A stretch of 64,000 bases of DNA, taken from Schizochytrium sp. TIO01 (Eukaryota > Sar > Bigyra > Thraustochytrida > Thraustochytriidae). Shown one piece after another: positions 44,680-55,140 of this stretch. The notes beneath the pieces are model-generated. The model saw only the letters and a program-made list of their open reading frames with translations. It searched no databases and had not been told where the DNA came from. Positions within the stretch are counted from its first letter, which is position 1. Every line of letters begins with the position of its first letter. A program made the position numbers and the translations under genes. The DNA is taken from the NCBI GenBank assembly GCA_004764695.1, contig SMSO01000006.1:538859-602858 (forward strand), in the 5' to 3' direction.

Positions 44680-47186
44680 ACACCAATTCGTCTTGTTCCT
44701 GGGTTCTTTATCTGTTCAATCCCTTATGTTAGACGGTCCATCTTTCTTTCTATGTGTTTTCTCATAGATTGAGAGGACAGTCGCCCTATTCCTGTATCTT
44801 TGATGGGTCCAAGAGGCTATATATGTTTAGAAAAATTGATACAGCTTTTTCTTTTCCTTTTTAATTTCCACAACTTTGAACAAGACTATTACGCGTGGCT
44901 TGTAGACACGTGGGCAGCTAGCTGCTTATAATGCAGACGATCATTCTTTAAATGTATTTTCAGCGCAATAGAAAATCTCCTAAAATAAAAATCGCTAAGG
45001 TTGTATGTTGCTTTATATTATTATACTGACTGTTTTCAAGAAAAGAATAAATTGCCCGAGCAACCTGCTAGAAGCACATGATAAATTCACGCCATTATTT
45101 GTCTCTACAAAACAAAAGTAAGCTCACCTGCAATGATCGTTTCTTTACATTTGCTTCAGTGACCTCGACAAGTGTTTCAGTGCCTTCAGTCCCAGTTTGG
45201 AGTGCGTCCCACTCTTTACTCAACTAGTAGACCTTGTGATATCCACAACACTATCACCAAACTATTGAAAGCTTGATTTCTAGACCCTATAAATGTTGTT
45301 GCCAGAGAATAACATCTATTTGGGGTGTTTCGTCTATCACAAGATAAACAAGAAGGACCAGAGCCGAAAAGCACCTTCTTTCCCTAGCAGGATGAAGACG
45401 TACTTCTGATGAGTTCTGTGTCAAGCTTGTGCGTAAACAGCAATTCTAGGCTTTTGATGTCATAGCATCGACGGGGATGGCTTTCTCTCGAAGCGGCCTC
45501 CCAGAAACACAAAGTACTCAAGCTCTGCGGTATATCCATGCTCGTTCCGCCCGTGGGTGGGTCCTGAGATCGCCATGGGTGGCATGGGTCCCATCAACGG
45601 TGTCTGCATCGCCGGTGCTTGGGGTCCACCGAAGCCCTGCATACCCACAGGAGACACGGGAGCATGAGGAAGAGAAATCATCCGTGGATTGCCCGGCCTC
45701 GGGCCGCAGGCAGGGTTCAATGTTGTGCACGTCGGCATCATCTCCGCAGAATTACAACGATGCGGAATTGCTCATCCTCTCAACACGAAGCGTTTCGTTT
45801 ATAGCGGTTTAAAAATCCTCCCTTGAGTTGACATCACATTACCACTGCTCTGATAACTTTTCAACTTGTTACTTTCTTCTGACTAGAGCCTTCTTAGTAC
45901 CTACCTATGTATCTTGAATCGATTATGATAGCGCATGAAAATCGAGAAGAGCTGATCCGATGTTGCTTTCTTCGTCAGCAAGCATACGATCGAATCAGTG
46001 ACTGGTTTTGGGGTCTTGCAGGATGGTTTTGATTGTCTCTCCAGTGTGATCTTTGCCCCTGTTGGCTGCTAAAGACCAGTTTCTGAGAAATTTTTACAGA
46101 CGCAGAAGTTTTGCTTTTCGTGGATTCTTTGCCGTTCCTTTTAATTCAGGCATTGATAAGCCAGGATTAGGCCTCCTGCAGAAGACAAGTTGGTGAGTAT
46201 GCGCCCTCAGGGAGACCTCGGGGGCTCTTTCGAAAGGCGGGGTGCGTGGTTTTGCTCATCTCGAGCATAGCCCGTCATCTGTGGAATGCAATGCAAATTG
46301 CGTTTGAGGTGAGTGTAGTTGACCATTCTGAGCCTATGAAATCCTAGCTAGCTGAACGATCCATGCTTAAGGGCGGACCAGGAACTCCAAGGCGCCGACG
46401 GAGAGGACTTAGCGGCCCTACAAAGTGGATCAGCCTAGATCCAACAGGTCTGCTGCAAATCGTCTTCTCAAGGTCCCATCGCCATTTCTACAACGGTGCT
46501 TCTACAGGGTATTATTAAGTATGTGCTGACTTGCGTCTCTACCAATATCAATCAAAGGCTTCGTGGCAGCTTGTTGGAGCAGACACCTCAGACGAATGGG
46601 AGCGGTGGTGCTGGAATAAAGTCGGCTTGCATCATCGTTTTGGAACAGGGGTTGGCGTATTCGCCTCGCAGCTTGAAGCGTGGATCTAAGTACATCTATT
46701 GGATCACACTTCCTTCGAACAACTTGAAGCCCCAAGATAAATGAATGCAGACGAAAGGTAGGAAATTGGCCCGGGAATTCTGGGGACCCATCATGATTAG
46801 CACAGATACAAACTTCGAGTAGCACGTCCGAGATAGTAGTAGAGCTCCTGTGGTGTTGATGATTGTGGTAAAGTCGGATTGTTCAGTTATTTACAAATCA
46901 GATCTGATTCTTCTCGCGTGCAAAATCCGAACCCGAAAAGTCACGCATGCTCAAACTTTTGACTTCCGTCCATGCGCATCATGATGATGACCCATAAGTA
47001 CTTGGAGATAGAGTGAGCAACGTGTTTGAGGTGGGGAAGGAAAGAAGAAAGCGAGCGTTCCCAATGAGATGATGGAGGATATATATCCGTGTTTAGAAAA
47101 AAAGAAGAAGAAGAAGAAGAAGAAAAAAAAAAAAAAGAGAAATGGTTGTGATGTTGGGGGGTTGTAGTAGTAGGTATGCATGTAAT
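44680..47186. other. Convergent region between the GTPase and kinase genes
   Basis: 2.5 kb without a firm gene. It should hold both 3' untranslated regions. A 93-codon minus frame at 45460-45741, rich in Met, Pro and Gly (for example GPMPPMAISGPTHG), and an overlapping plus frame are open, but the family is unknown. Plus and minus frames of 82-107 codons overlap at 46496-46825. A GAAGAA/poly-A run lies at about 47096-47140, just downstream of the kinase stop. Stop density elsewhere is at the random level. Confidence 0.4.
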
Positions 47187-50100
47187 TTATTTGGGGGATG
47201 AAGCCTGGAGAGATTTGCGCTTGGAGGCGAGCTTGAGGATAGCGTTACTCTTGGCCTTTTCTTTAGCACGCATTGAAACAGTGCGTGCGGCCTGCTTCTC
47301 AAGGGCAATTGAGTGAGGATCAATATAGTCCCAGTTGTCAAAGTATCGCTCAAGCTTGGGGTCGAGCTTCTTGCCCTCGGTCAACACAGGGATGTCATAG
47401 TCCGGGTTCTTGTTTTTGCGCTTGGCAAACCGCCGTGCCTCCTTTTTGGCGTTCTTCTTCCAGTCCTTGACAAGGGCGTCAAAGTTAGGGTACTTACGCT
47501 TTTCTTCGAGCGTCTTCTGGTCCGGCACGTAGGCCGGCTTGTATTCCTTGTGCAGCACCTTGTCCCAATCGCACTCTGTAGCAAGAGGGCCACCGAGAGG
47601 AATGAAAAACGGGTGAGATTTAAGGCTAGCGAGGTCCCGGTTTTGCTCCGGAGGACCAACGCCAAGCCGGGTTGTCTGGTCAAGGTCAAGAAGTCCAACA
47701 AGGAGCGAACGGGTGTGTTCGTCAAGATGCTCCGGGATCCGGAGTTTCCTTCGCAAAAGTTTAAGCTCCTGTTCATCTGTCTCGATCTCCACATAACCCG
47801 AATCAGTGATCTTGTCCTGAGCGGGCTCAAAGGGGAGACGACCCACAAGGCATTCATAGGTGAGCACGCCCATCATGAACCAATCGACGCCCTCACCATA
47901 GTGTTCGTGGCGAATCATTTCTGGTGGCCTGTACAACGGTGTGCCGCAGTCCGTGTCGTGCGATTTGATGGTTTTCAGGCGTCGATAAGTGCCCGGGTGG
48001 TTCGTAACCTCGGTGGTTGTTGAGCCTTGACGTGAGGGCGCAGATGAGGTGGTGTTGGCATCTGAGTCACCATCTCCCTCGCCCTCAGGGGTTCCCGAGC
48101 CAGTGCCGTTGGCCATGCCTTCAGCATTGAGGGCATTGGAGCTAGCACTCGGGCCGATGTTGGCGGCTACATCGTCAGCAGACACTGGAGTGGTCGCTTC
48201 GTCGGGTGTAACAGTCTCAATCATCTTGTTACTACCATTTTCCTTCGGGGTCACGTCGTTACTCGGTGTCTCCGATGCCACGACCTTGGTATCTGCAACC
48301 TCGTCAGACTTGGCCTCGTCAGAGCTATTGCTCTCCTCAGTTGCTTCCGGGGGGACCTCAGCCTTGGTATCCTCAGGGTTGGTGGTGGTGGTAGCATCGG
48401 CATTGATATTGTCAGCAGCGGCTGCTTTGGCCTCCGGTTCTGCGTTGTTGTTGTTATTGGTGGTGGTGGTAGAAGTAGTAATAGTGGTATTCTTTTTGTT
48501 TGCATCCTCGGCTTCGTTTTGTTCGCCATCAGATGGCTCTTCGTCTCCCTCGGCAAGTTCAGTGTACTTGTCTTGGTAATAGAATCCAGCGAGACCCATA
48601 TCGGCCAACATGATATGTCCATCGTTCTTGAGAAGAACGTTTTCGGGCTTGAGGTCGCGGTAGAGAATTTCGTGCTCATGCAATGCTTCGAGAGCCAGAA
48701 CAATTTCTGCAATGTAGAGACGTACCTGGGGAGGTTCGAGCTGCCAACCTGGGACATCTTCGAGCAGGTTACGGAGAGAACCCTGTTCAGCAAGATCGAG
48801 ACACAAAAACGCATACTTCTCGTTCTGGAATGCGTAACGAAGCGACACAATAAAAGGAAAGGAACGGTGGGCTACCAAAACGTCACGCTCAATCTCAACA
48901 TGTTGCATTTTGCCTCCCCAGGTTTCCATAAGAGTATCCTTGGCTTGAACCTTCATGGCGAGATGGGCACCAGTGGATCTCTTCTTGACATGAACAACAT
49001 GACCGAAGCCACCCTTGCCGAGAAGTTCAATGTATTCAAAGTCCTCAACTTCGACATGGTTGTAACGCACGCGCTTGCTCTTTTTGTAAGTCTCATAATC
49101 ACTGCCAGACTCCTTGAAATGACGGTAGAGAGGTTTCATTTCCTTGAAAATCTCATGTTGGATAGTGATGAACAGCAGCCTGGGTGGAACATCGTCCTGA
49201 GAAGCAGCAGAATCTTTGCGAATACCACAAGTGTTCATGGCGTGCGCACTAATGAGCGAGTTAGAAGACTCACGCGTAGGCACATAGATAGACTCTTCAT
49301 TTTCCTTAATCACAGTGTTTTCAGCGTTGACACCATCAACCGTGGGGATCGCTGACATGGGCGGGATGCTGTTCTGCACGGCATTTTCAATTATGCTTGA
49401 GGAGGAGGCATGGGAGCGCAACTTGTGGGATCTTGAAGCCTCAAGAGCAGCAGGGCTAAGATCAACAAAGGAGTTGAGGCCGATAGATGAGGAGCGGTTC
49501 CGGCGGCGTGGTGGTGACTTACTCCGGTCGCTTTCTGGTTCAGCTCCATCAAACCTTTTCATAGCTTCGTAAATAGCCTGCTCCACAACGGGACGCATTT
49601 GCACGATGAGAGCAATAACTCGAGGGGGGAAATCCCAGCATATTCGGGGCACCATCAACTTTTCGCACTCAAGCAAATGTTTGCGAACTTCCTCAGAAAT
49701 ATTAGGATCATCAGAGGTTAAGTTGGCATTTGAGGGACTCCAAGTAGAACGACCACCATTTTCTGATCCGTCCTCATCGATTCCCTCCTCACTTTCGAGA
49801 TCATCGTCTTCCAGGTTGCTCGGGCGCTCAATGTATCGTCGGCGGTAATCGTCGGCCTGCTGTTTTGCGGAGTGGGAAATCATAAAGTAGTGGCGATAGA
49901 TGTTCTTTGCACTCATATACCTTTCGGGGTCACTTGTGTAATGTTCAGGATCAACGTTTTTCAAGTGATTGTACTGATGCAGAAGAAGCCATAGGCGAAC
50001 AAGATCCATTTGCTCAGGAAAGTAATGCTCCACATGCGCCATAAAATGCGATCGACCAAGAGGCTCATCGAGCATCATACGAAGCTCAACATATTCGTTG

Positions 50101-50363
50101 TCTTGGAAATAGTCAAACATGGATCCCTCACCACTGAAGTAGCCCTCATCCTCATCATCCTTGACGAATTGGTCGAGGGCTCTCTGAGGCTCCATGCGCC
50201 ATCTGTCTTCATCGCTTTCTTTTGAGTCACGAGAGAAGTTTTTGGATGCAGCTTCCCGGGACTTTTGTTTATCTAGGGGTCTGTTCGTCTTGGTCCCCGG
50301 CGTTGTTGTCTTGGGTTCAAATGTGGTTGTCTTTTGGGCAGCCTTACTTGAAGTGCAGCCCAT
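47187..50363 (-). CDS. RGS-domain AGC protein kinase (GRK-like) with a long activation-segment insertion
   Basis: 1058 residues from an ATG in a perfect GCCACCATGG context. MGCTSSK predicts N-myristoylation at Gly2 and palmitoylation at Cys3, hence membrane tethering. An RGS-like domain covers about residues 90-272, interrupted by an acidic loop at 185-225. The kinase domain starts near 441: glycine loop GKGGFG, Lys471 in AMK, catalytic Asp570 in YRDLKPEN, and DMG instead of DFG at 588-590. The activation segment then runs about 200 residues of Glu/Thr/Asn/Ala-rich low complexity before DCGTPLYRPPEM (Cys806), where about 20-25 residues are usual. The AGC tail ends with an F-D-N-W-D-Y motif at 1008-1013, a hydrophobic motif with Asp in the phospho-site position. 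The architecture matches G-protein-coupled receptor kinases, but orthology is not proven. It is a single exon with stop TAA. Confidence 0.93.
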   Translation of the reverse strand: MGCTSSKAAQKTTTFEPKTTTPGTKTNRPLDKQKSREAASKNFSRDSKESDEDRWRMEPQRALDQFVKDDEDEGYFSGEGSMFDYFQDNEYVELRMMLDEPLGRSHFMAHVEHYFPEQMDLVRLWLLLHQYNHLKNVDPEHYTSDPERYMSAKNIYRHYFMISHSAKQQADDYRRRYIERPSNLEDDDLESEEGIDEDGSENGGRSTWSPSNANLTSDDPNISEEVRKHLLECEKLMVPRICWDFPPRVIALIVQMRPVVEQAIYEAMKRFDGAEPESDRSKSPPRRRNRSSSIGLNSFVDLSPAALEASRSHKLRSHASSSSIIENAVQNSIPPMSAIPTVDGVNAENTVIKENEESIYVPTRESSNSLISAHAMNTCGIRKDSAASQDDVPPRLLFITIQHEIFKEMKPLYRHFKESGSDYETYKKSKRVRYNHVEVEDFEYIELLGKGGFGHVVHVKKRSTGAHLAMKVQAKDTLMETWGGKMQHVEIERDVLVAHRSFPFIVSLRYAFQNEKYAFLCLDLAEQGSLRNLLEDVPGWQLEPPQVRLYIAEIVLALEALHEHEILYRDLKPENVLLKNDGHIMLADMGLAGFYYQDKYTELAEGDEEPSDGEQNEAEDANKKNTTITTSTTTTNNNNNAEPEAKAAAADNINADATTTTNPEDTKAEVPPEATEESNSSDEAKSDEVADTKVVASETPSNDVTPKENGSNKMIETVTPDEATTPVSADDVAANIGPSASSNALNAEGMANGTGSGTPEGEGDGDSDANTTSSAPSRQGSTTTEVTNHPGTYRRLKTIKSHDTDCGTPLYRPPEMIRHEHYGEGVDWFMMGVLTYECLVGRLPFEPAQDKITDSGYVEIETDEQELKLLRRKLRIPEHLDEHTRSLLVGLLDLDQTTRLGVGPPEQNRDLASLKSHPFFIPLGGPLATECDWDKVLHKEYKPAYVPDQKTLEEKRKYPNFDALVKDWKKNAKKEARRFAKRKNKNPDYDIPVLTEGKKLDPKLERYFDNWDYIDPHSIALEKQAARTVSMRAKEKAKSNAILKLASKRKSLQASSPK

Positions 50364-51048
50364 GGTGGCGGAAACTTAATTGCAGTACGCACAACTGCTA
50401 AATATCACTTGCACTTGGCAATATCAAAAAGAAAAGGGCTTTCGCTACAAGACAATGAGCGGCACTCTATCTGCAGCTCTTGTCTTTGTAAAAGCCGGAA
50501 TGGAAACAAACAAACAATCAAACAAACAAACACAGCCAACTCAGACAGACAAAGACAAAGAATGAGAGGGAAAAGTAAGAAAGAAAGAAAGAAAGAAAGA
50601 AAAAGCGAAAAAAGGGGGAAGAAGGCGAAGTGCTAGCTAGTAGAAGCGGGGCACGCAGCACACACAGCCGCGAGACTTTCTGTCCTGTACCGATCAAACG
50701 AAACAAACGGCGTAGCAACACAGAGTCCAGACCTCGCCAAGCAGGTCTTCTGTCTTTTTCTCCTTCTCGTTTCTCTTCTATTACACCAACACTGCTGCAA
50801 CACGCAGATGCCTTTTCAGCTCAGCTCAAGTAGGCAATCAGATCACGCTGATCCCCCAAGGCCGACTTGCAAACCACTCTGGGTTCGCCACCAGTCGTAC
50901 CTCCACGCCTCAAGCGCAGGGGCTAGCGTCCAGAGGCTCTCTCCTAGAGCCTCCACGCCGCCTCGAGCTCTGCGAGAGTCCCGCGGCTCTCTCTTTTACT
51001 TTTCTCTGCCGAGCAGCGCCGCTCTATAGTATAAGCAATTAAGCAGAC

Positions 51049-51079
<31 letters not shown>

Positions 51080-52430
51080 TAAACAAACAACACTCAACAA
51101 ACAAACAAACAAAGAAACAAAGAACAAGCAAGGCCACTCCTAACTTTCTCTCTACGAGGACCCCTAGTCCTCTCGCTCCTCCTCCTCTTCTTCTTCTTCC
51201 TCTCCACTCCTACTGCTGATACTACTGTTCCCGCTAAGACTCCTTCGCCGACGAGAGATAGAGATCTATCTATAGGAGAGAGACAGATATGAAAGAACGA
51301 ACGAAAGAAAGAAAGAACGAATGAATGAAATCAATCAATCAATCAATGAGACTGAGAGAAGAAATAGAGACGAGAGAAAGGACACTCACTCACTCACTCA
51401 CTCACTCACTCAGTTAGTCACTGCTTCGCTTTAAGCTTCCGGCTTATTTGCTGTCGATGAGTGCTGCGGACCTGGGCGGCTCCAGCGGCCCTGCTCCGTG
51501 AGATCCACGAGTGAACTGACTGACTGACTGACTGACTGACTGATGGGTTGATTGATTGATCGATGGATCGATGGACGGATGGATTGATCGATGATTGATT
51601 GATTGATTGATTGTCGGATTGACTAGAATTCGAATTCGCAATTTGAACTGAGAAGAAAGAATTTCACTTCAACTTTCGATGTTTGAGTGATTCAAATCGA
51701 TCAATGAGATAGGAACAGGAAGAAAGGAACACCTAAGAGTGGTCTAGGCGTATGTAGCGATTCTCGCGCAAAGTTTTCTTTCTCTTCCTCGCTTGCTTTC
51801 TTGCTCTCGCCGTGCAAGGCCTCTCGATCGATCGATCGATTGACTGACTGATTGATTCTTCGCTCGCGGCTCCCGGGGTCTCTTCTCGCAGCAGCCGCGA
51901 AGTCCTCGCCGGCGTCTTCAGGGTCCTCCAGTTCCCTGACTTCCTCGCCAGCCGCTAGCTATCTAAAGTGGCGGCCAGAGGGCCTCCGACAGGATCCCGG
52001 GGCAAGGACGATGCCGGGATCTGGGGTGCCCGGAGCAAGAATCAGCGGCACGGCGCTTCTTCGCTAGCTAGACCTTGGCTGCAAGATGCCACTGCCTGAG
52101 ACTGTGTCACCTGGAGCTTGGGTCTATTGCGTTTCCCGCGGGCTGCCGGTCCGCGGTCGCGGCGGCCCGGCGTGCGGCTTTGCTACGCTTTGCTACGTTT
52201 TGTTTGCTCTTGATCGATTAGTGATTCTCTTTTTCTCTTTTCCTCTCTCTCTCCCTCTTTCTTTCTTTCTTTCTTTCTTTCTAGCTTTCTTTAATTCTTA
52301 GTTCTCCAATTACTACATTTCCTCGCCTCTTTGGTGCTGTTATTATTCCTGTCTTCATCGAAATCATCATTTCACATCACTTTACATTAACTTCATTGTT
52401 TGTTTGTTTGTTTGGTCATACTGGAAGCGG
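50364..52430. promoter_or_regulatory. Upstream region of the kinase gene, packed with tetranucleotide repeats
   Basis: It lies 5' of the minus-strand kinase and should carry its leader and promoter. Repeats: (AAAC)n at 50506-50532, (GAAA)n at 50576-50604, (CAGA)n at 51044-51079, (ACTC)n at 51384-51411, (GACT)n at 51513-51541, (GATT)n at 51593-51612, (CGAT)n at 51825-51841 and (CTTT)n at 52257-52282. The set overlaps the one upstream of the Myb gene. A GC-rich patch at 51860-52200 is open in several frames and not callable. The regulatory role is inference. Confidence 0.4.
51044..51079 (+). repeat. (CAGA)n microsatellite
   Basis: Eight to nine copies with one GATA interruption. The same unit lies at 12127-12168. 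Confidence 0.92.
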
Positions 52431-53314
52431 TAGGTGGCGCCTAATCCTGATACCGAAAAGATGTTTTGAAGAGCATTCTTACCAACCTACTTTTAGTTTA
52501 GTTGAAAGAACAGAGTTTTTTTATTATTTATTATTTACCTGTTTAAAAGTTAACTTTTTAAAATAACTTTATTAGTAATAATAGTACTAAGTAATCTCCT
52601 TAATGATGCTCCGCTTGGTATTTTTATTTTTATTAATTTTGAAACATATTATCCTGTATCTAAAATGAGTAAACTTTAAGATTTTAAAATCGTGTTCACG
52701 CCTCGAGATACGAGAGCGAGATGAAAAATATTATGGAACAACACGCAGGCCTCGATTACCCACTTGCTTCCTCACCAAGATCATGGACGATATATTCTCG
52801 ATTTCGCCAAACGAAGGCCCTTGATGCCGAGTGCAAGCATATGCATATGTATGCATGAATATACATACACAAGTGTCTATTTTCTACTGAAGGGGAGGCC
52901 CGTGCGATGGCCTCTTGCGTCTTCCTTTTCCATGGGGTACTACGTCTTTTTTCATTCTTTCTTTCTCTTGCCCAGAGCCTCTCTCGTGTGTTTAAGTTGG
53001 ATGAAGGGGCCAACCAAAATCCTAGGAATCAGCTAGCCGATTCTAATCTGAGCGCCCGCTGATGGGCTAAACCAATAGCACTAAAAGTGCGGTGCGTGCT
53101 GATTGTGCCGGTACAATCTGTTCTACTTTGGGTCCCTTTTTGCCCACTTTCCGTGCAAACGGCACAGTACAGTATTCTCCTTTGCAAGTCAAGTATTAGT
53201 AGAAGCTCTTCTGTAAGTGAGTGAGTGACTGAGTGAGTGAGTGACTGAGTCAGTTATCTGGGGTTAGCTACTAGTCAGTTAGTTAGTAACTAAGTAACTA
53301 AGTAAGTTAGATCA

Positions 53315-53315
<1 letters not shown>

Positions 53316-53361
<46 letters not shown>
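53316..53361 (+). repeat. (TTAG)n microsatellite
   Basis: About eleven copies of AGTT/TTAG, embedded in 200 bp of degenerate copies of the same unit and of TGAG units. Confidence 0.93.
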
Positions 53362-53970
53362 GTTAGATAGCTCCTTAGCTAGTTAAATAAGTAGAGTTAG
53401 TTAGTCAGTTGGTCAGTCTGCATGCTTTTGTATATACAAAATCAATTACATGAAGAATTGTCACTAAGAGCAACATATTCGCACTGAAGGCATATCATAT
53501 GCCTAGCTAGATGAGCGAGAGGGTAAGCGATTGAACGGCTACTAGGAGGTCATAGTAAGTAAGTCAGTAGGTCAGTAGGTAACCAACTAACTAACTAACT
53601 TTTAAAAATGATTTCGGTTTCTTCGTCCTTCTCGTTGATATGATTTTTTATTTTATTTATTTTTTTATTTTTTTATTCATCAATTAAATAAAAAATCATT
53701 CTTGAAGTTCTTTCCTTCTTAGCACTTTCTCTTTCAAGAATTCGCTCTGTTTCTCCATATCTTCCTTTCCTCTTCTTCTTTCGGCTTTCAGCTACCACCG
53801 CCTCTGCCCTTTCTCCTACCACCGCTAGAGGCTCTTCCTTGCTTGCCATTTAGCTCGAGGAAGAGAGCTTGGCAGTACTAATAGGCATACAAAGCTCTTA
53901 CCACTCATCCTCCTCTCTATCGTGCACATAATACCATCTTATCGACAGCTCCCTTACTTACTTACTTACT

Positions 53971-53973
<3 letters not shown>

Positions 53974-54029
<56 letters not shown>
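53974..54029. repeat. (AT)28 microsatellite
   Basis: 56 bp of alternating A and T preceded by (CTTA)n and followed by GTATGTAT. The tract is self-complementary and could extrude as a cruciform or melt easily. Confidence 0.96.
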
Positions 54030-54037
<8 letters not shown>

Positions 54038-54325
54038 ATTGCGACAGCTAAGCCACTCTTATCTGGATAGACACGGACAGCTAGCTGGCTACATGAAGTG
54101 AAGAAAGATGTCCTTGAAGGATGTAGATACAGCAAGTTGCGATAAGCGGGAGACGCTAAAGCTTGAAGGCAGCCTTTCAGCAGCTGAGAGGCGCTCTGCG
54201 CGAGGTCTGAGACTACAGCAGCGGCCCCTTCCTGTCAGTCAGCGGCCCATGTATGTGGTCTCGAGAGGGGAAAAGCTTCAAGTCATTGAGCAAGCAAGCT
54301 TTGTTATTTTCACTCCTTCTTTTTC

Positions 54326-54356
<31 letters not shown>

Positions 54357-54791
54357 CTTCTCTTTTTAAAGAGCTCAGCTACTGAAAGAAAGAGTTTTCA
54401 ATTTGTTTTCAATTTGCCGTGGAGAGCTTACTCTAGAGCAGCCGACGGACTATAGAGGTTGCCTAGGTACCCACCACTACCTGCTTATAATTTTAGGTGA
54501 TTTTGATGACTGCTTCTAAGGCACGCCCTCGATAAGCTTTCTCCTTCGAATCCGCAGAAGCAAGTGACCACGCAAACTACAATATTTAATTTTTAAAATA
54601 GAACAAAGATAATAATATAGTTTCGATCATCAATAAACATTTTAATTTATTCTAATTATTTTTTGCTAAAGCCACACAGAACCACTTTTAACATAATAAT
54701 AATAATAATAAGAAGAAGAAGCAGTATCTACAAATATAGCGCCACGCAACACATCCCCGCAACAACAGTTTGACAAGGCGAAGACAGCTTT

Positions 54792-54815
54792 GGCTTAGGC
54801 TTAGGCTTAGGCTTT
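54792..54815 (+). repeat. Interstitial TTAGGC hexamer tract
   Basis: Three exact GGCTTA units plus a partial GGCTTT. TTAGGC is the nematode telomere unit, but four units inside a chromosome arm are easily explained by local slippage. Confidence 0.8.
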
Positions 54816-55140
54816 GAGTTGCTATTGATCGTGAAGAAGGACGTGTCGTAGCGACAGGAAAGCATGAAGGCAGGGAGTTAGCTCTGCTATTGGGCAACAT
54901 TCTGACTTCTGACCCCGAGTGAGACTTTCTTTCTTTCCATCCCGAGTTGTTACGAAGGTGCTTTGCTTTGAAAAGAAAAAGCAAAAGAAAAAGAAAAAAG
55001 AAAAAAAAAGAAAAAAAAGAGGGAAATACAACATAAAACAAAAACAAAGATGGAAGACTTGGTACTAGCGGAGCAAAAGCAGGAGATCAAGCACCCAACA
55101 GAAGATGATGCGCGAGACCTGCCGTCAATCTAATCTAAAT

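Larger units (their letters stand above)
52431..55140. other. Gene-poor stretch with TTAG and AT repeats
   Basis: No gene is supported. Contents: (TTAG)n at 53316-53361 with diverged copies either side, (CTTA)n at 53953-53971 running into an (AT)28 tract, a (TTTTC)n run at about 54318-54366, a CTT/AAT-rich stretch at 54693-54720 and a TTAGGC hexamer tract at 54792-54815. Confidence 0.45.

Noticed and set aside
45460-45741. Met/Pro/Gly-rich 93-codon minus frame as a gene
   Set aside because: Composition resembles proline-rich exons, but an overlapping plus frame is equally open, and there is no domain or neighbouring exon.
45800-46990. A plus frame that reads like a long protein if TAA/TAG are taken as Gln and TGA as Arg, including TAGTAGTAG as Gln-Gln-Gln
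   Set aside because: About 16 stops in some 400 codons is the random rate for this composition, so the apparent protein is an artefact of replacing stops. Firm genes in the window end normally at TAA, TAG and TGA, so codon reassignment is also excluded.
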